A stretch of 64,000 bases of DNA. It comes from Bog-532 sp965277615 (lineage in GTDB: Bacteria; Actinomycetota; Actinomycetes; Streptosporangiales; Streptosporangiaceae). Under the pieces are notes generated by a model. The model did no database searches, had not been told where the DNA came from, and worked only from the letters and a program-made list of their open reading frames with translations. The first letter of the stretch is position 1; every line of letters begins with the position of its first letter. A program made the translations under genes and the position numbers. The stretch spans positions 434,001 to 498,000 of the forward strand of contig CBDIDG010000005.1 of the NCBI GenBank assembly GCA_965277615.1, read 5' to 3'. Shown here one piece after another: positions 62,000-64,000 of this stretch.

Positions 62000-62374
62000 T
62001 CACAGGCGCGGGGGCGGGGACTGCCATTCGCGGTCGTCCTGGTGCACGCGGCGGGAGCGGGTGAGACCCACTGCGATCAGGGCCACGCCGACCAGCACCA
62101 GCGAGCCGGTGAGGACGACGACCCCGGCCGTGTTGATCATCGCGTTGTGGGTCACGGCGCCGAGCAGGACCAGGATCAGGCCGATGGTGCCGCCAAATCC
62201 CCACAGGGCGTAGGTCCGCGGCGGGATCTTGGCGCGCGTCCGGGCTGGCTCCGGGGGACGAGGCTCGGTGCGCACCGAGCCCAGCCGGCGCGCCAGCGCG
62301 ACGAGCCGACGCTCCTGGAGAAGCTGTGCTTCCAGCTCACGCCAGCGGCGTTGCTCGTACTCTGACATCGGCAT
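62000..62374 (-). CDS. DUF3040-type membrane protein
   Basis: 124 residues (or 122 from ATG 62368). MSEYEQRRWRELEAQLLQERRL is the DUF3040 N-terminal pattern, followed by two helices (YALWGFGGTIGLILVLLGAV and TAGVVVLTGSLVLVGVALIAVGL) and a basic tail. 16 bp upstream of DUF427 and in the same direction. Unknown role. Confidence 0.8.
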   Translation of the reverse strand: MPMSEYEQRRWRELEAQLLQERRLVALARRLGSVRTEPRPPEPARTRAKIPPRTYALWGFGGTIGLILVLLGAVTHNAMINTAGVVVLTGSLVLVGVALIAVGLTRSRRVHQDDREWQSPPPRL

Positions 62375-62563
62375 TCAGGTGCCCCGTTTCCGAGGTGGCA
62401 GCTAGCTGGCCCTTACCAGGAGAACACTTGCCGGCCTGACGCGCAATCGGGGCTGGGTCACACTCGGTCGCTGACCGTGATTGATCCGCCTGGGACCTGG
62501 GCCGGGACGCTAGTGTGGAAGCTCATTGCGCCCCCATTTTGCACCCCGTGAGGAGTCGAGACC

Positions 62564-64000
62564 GTGCCAGAAACCACGCCCAGCATGCCGGAACGGCCGT
62601 CCTTGGACGGCACCGACGTGAAGTGGGCGCAGGTATGGGACGAGGCGGGGCTGTACCGGTTCCCCAAGTCGGCCGACCGGGCCGAGGTGTTCTCCATCGA
62701 CACGCCCCCGCCGACGGTCAGCGGGTCGCTGCACGTGGGGCACGTGTTCTCCTACACCCACACCGACATCGTGGCCCGCTTCCAGCGGATGTCCGGCAAG
62801 CACGTGTTCTACCCGATGGGCTGGGACGACAACGGGCTGCCGACCGAGCGCCGGGTACAGAACTACTACGGCGTCCGCTGCGATCCGTCGCTGCCCTACG
62901 ACCCGGGCTTTGCCGTGCCGGCCGCCGCGGCCAAGGGCCAGCGGCCGGTGGACGTCTCGCGTCGTAACTTCGTCGAGCTGTGCGAGACGCTGACCGCCGA
63001 GGACGAGCAGGCCTTCGAGCAGCTGTGGCGGCGGCTCGGCCTGTCGGTCGACTGGTCGATGACCTACACCACGATCGGCCCGCAGGCCCAGCGGCTGTCC
63101 CAGCTGGGGTTCCTGCAGCTGCTGGAGCGGGGCGAGGCGTACCAGGCCGAGGCGCCCACCCTGTGGGACGTCGGGTTCCGCACGGCGGTGGCCCAGGCCG
63201 AGCTGGAGGACCGGGAGCACGCCGGAGCCTGGCACCGGATCCGGTTCCACCTGCCCGAGGGCGGCCCAATGGGGGGCGCAGTCGATATCGAGACGACCCG
63301 GCCCGAGCTGCTGCCGGCCTGCGTGGCCCTGATCGCGCACCCTGACGACGAGCGGTACCAGCCGCTGTTCGGCCAGACCGCGACCTCACCGGTGTTCGGG
63401 GTCCGGGTGCCGATCCTGGCCCACCCGGCGGCCGAGCGTGACCGCGGCGCGGGCATCGCCATGTGCTGCACGTTCGGCGACCTGGCCGACGTCCAGTGGT
63501 GGCGCGCGCTCAAGCTGCCCACCCGCACGGTCATTGGGCGCGACGGGCGGATCCTGGCCGACCCGCCGGCCGGGCTGGACGATCCGGACGGCCGCGCCGC
63601 CTACCAGGAGCTGGCCGGGGCGACCGTGTTCACCGCCCGGGAGCGGGTGGTGGGTCTGCTGCGCGAGTCCGGCGACCTGGAGGGCGACCCGCGGCCGGTG
63701 TCCCGGCCGGTGAAGTTCTACGAGAAGGGCGACAAGCCGCTGGAGATCGTGTCCAGCCGGCAGTGGTTCATCAACTTGGTCGCGCACGCCGACGCCCTGC
63801 TGCGCCGTGGAGCCGAGTTGCGGTGGCACCCGGCCTACATGAAGGCCCGGTACGACGACTGGGTGCGCGGCCTCAACGGCGACTGGCTGATCAGCCGGCA
63901 GCGGTTCTTCGGCGTGCCGTTCCCGGTCTGGTATCCGCTGGACGCGGCGGCCGAGCCGGACTACGCCGCGCCGATCCTGGCCGCCGCAGACACCCTGCCG
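62564..64000 (+). CDS. valS: Valyl-tRNA synthetase (partial, 3' end outside window)
   Basis: Charges tRNA-Val. GTG 62564 (GAGGAG upstream) opens MPETTPSMPERPSLDG and runs 479 codons to the edge; ATG 62585 is an alternative. Catalytic HIGH motif in PPPTVSGSLHVGHVFSYTHTD; MGWDDNGLPTERRVQ follows; the editing (CP1) region begins about residue 190 with VDIETTRPELLPACVA; DWLISRQRFFGVPFPVWYP marks re-entry to the core. The KMSKS and anticodon domains lie beyond. The 190-bp leader shows no T-box. Confidence 0.95.
   Translation, partial: MPETTPSMPERPSLDGTDVKWAQVWDEAGLYRFPKSADRAEVFSIDTPPPTVSGSLHVGHVFSYTHTDIVARFQRMSGKHVFYPMGWDDNGLPTERRVQNYYGVRCDPSLPYDPGFAVPAAAAKGQRPVDVSRRNFVELCETLTAEDEQAFEQLWRRLGLSVDWSMTYTTIGPQAQRLSQLGFLQLLERGEAYQAEAPTLWDVGFRTAVAQAELEDREHAGAWHRIRFHLPEGGPMGGAVDIETTRPELLPACVALIAHPDDERYQPLFGQTATSPVFGVRVPILAHPAAERDRGAGIAMCCTFGDLADVQWWRALKLPTRTVIGRDGRILADPPAGLDDPDGRAAYQELAGATVFTARERVVGLLRESGDLEGDPRPVSRPVKFYEKGDKPLEIVSSRQWFINLVAHADALLRRGAELRWHPAYMKARYDDWVRGLNGDWLISRQRFFGVPFPVWYPLDAAAEPDYAAPILAAADTLP

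Noticed and set aside
62375..62563. Possible T-box leader before valS
   Set aside because: No T-box sequence or terminator/antiterminator pair seen.
1..64000. CRISPR array, known anti-phage cassette or biosynthetic gene cluster
   Set aside because: No regularly spaced short repeats with unique spacers, no Cas, restriction or PKS/NRPS genes were recognised; the 72-bp array has no spacers.

Overview
The window is high-GC DNA with GTG starts, WhiB, FtsH, F420/LLM-type oxidoreductases and a gene order that matches the conserved actinobacterial chromosome core. It suggests a filamentous soil actinomycete (a Streptosporangiales- or Frankia-like relative). Genus cannot be fixed from sequence alone. 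No plasmid or phage replication module was seen.

Layout. (1) 1-16.5 kb: a mostly minus-strand housekeeping run. It holds lysS (3' end cut off by the window edge), coaX, panC, a DUF2520 Rossmann protein, a DUF3180 membrane protein, a folB-folK fusion, folP, a phosphatidylglycerol lysyltransferase-like membrane protein, folE, ftsH, hpt, tilS, a DUF2342 metalloprotease and dacB, with ppa divergent. From my knowledge of the family gene order this matches Mycobacterium tuberculosis Rv3598c-Rv3628. The theme is pantothenate/CoA, folate, purine salvage, tRNA maturation and cell-wall/membrane upkeep. (2) 16.5-19.7 kb: a non-coding stretch with a perfect 22-bp-arm inverted repeat, then a zinc-ribbon/HTH/DUF3887 protein, a DUF5808 small protein and an NlpC/P60 cell-wall hydrolase. 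(3) 19.7-33.8 kb: a second conserved core block resembling Rv3676-Rv3683: crp, MBL-fold hydrolase, NUDIX, RidA, DUF4177, SPFH/band-7, a pair of ArsA-like ATPases, wblA/whiB4, a class A penicillin-binding protein and (after hisS, an aldo/keto reductase, DUF1508 and a YqeY-like protein) a metallophosphoesterase.

(4) 33.9-45.4 kb: mobile and accessory DNA. An intact IS481-family element with 15-bp target duplications is followed by scattered genes (hypothetical protein, phosphotransferase, ornithine-cyclodeaminase-like enzyme, phosphoesterase fragment). Next comes tRNA-Pro(CGG), carrying a small, visibly AT-richer genomic island bounded by a 44-bp direct repeat of the tRNA 3' half. The island encodes an unknown protein and a class-II Fic AMPylator-like protein with an array of 72-bp palindrome-bearing repeats directly over its promoter region. 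Immediately beyond attR, a second IS481-type element sits in the loop of an old tRNA terminator hairpin and is itself split by an IS256-family element. Duplicated terminator and integrase-tail-like sequences on both sides suggest successive integrations at the same tRNA.

(5) 45.8-62.4 kb: accessory metabolism and regulation: a YedK/HMCES-type abasic-site protein, LOG-family protein, STAS protein, channel-like membrane protein, three LLM-family oxidoreductases, acetoacetyl-CoA synthetase, two small dimeric alpha/beta-barrel proteins, a large LuxR (LAL) regulator, a SAM methyltransferase, an MddA-like methanethiol S-methyltransferase, a frameshifted alpha/beta-hydrolase-LuxR regulator, DUF427 and DUF3040 proteins. 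(6) 62.5-64 kb: the 5' part of valS, running off the window.
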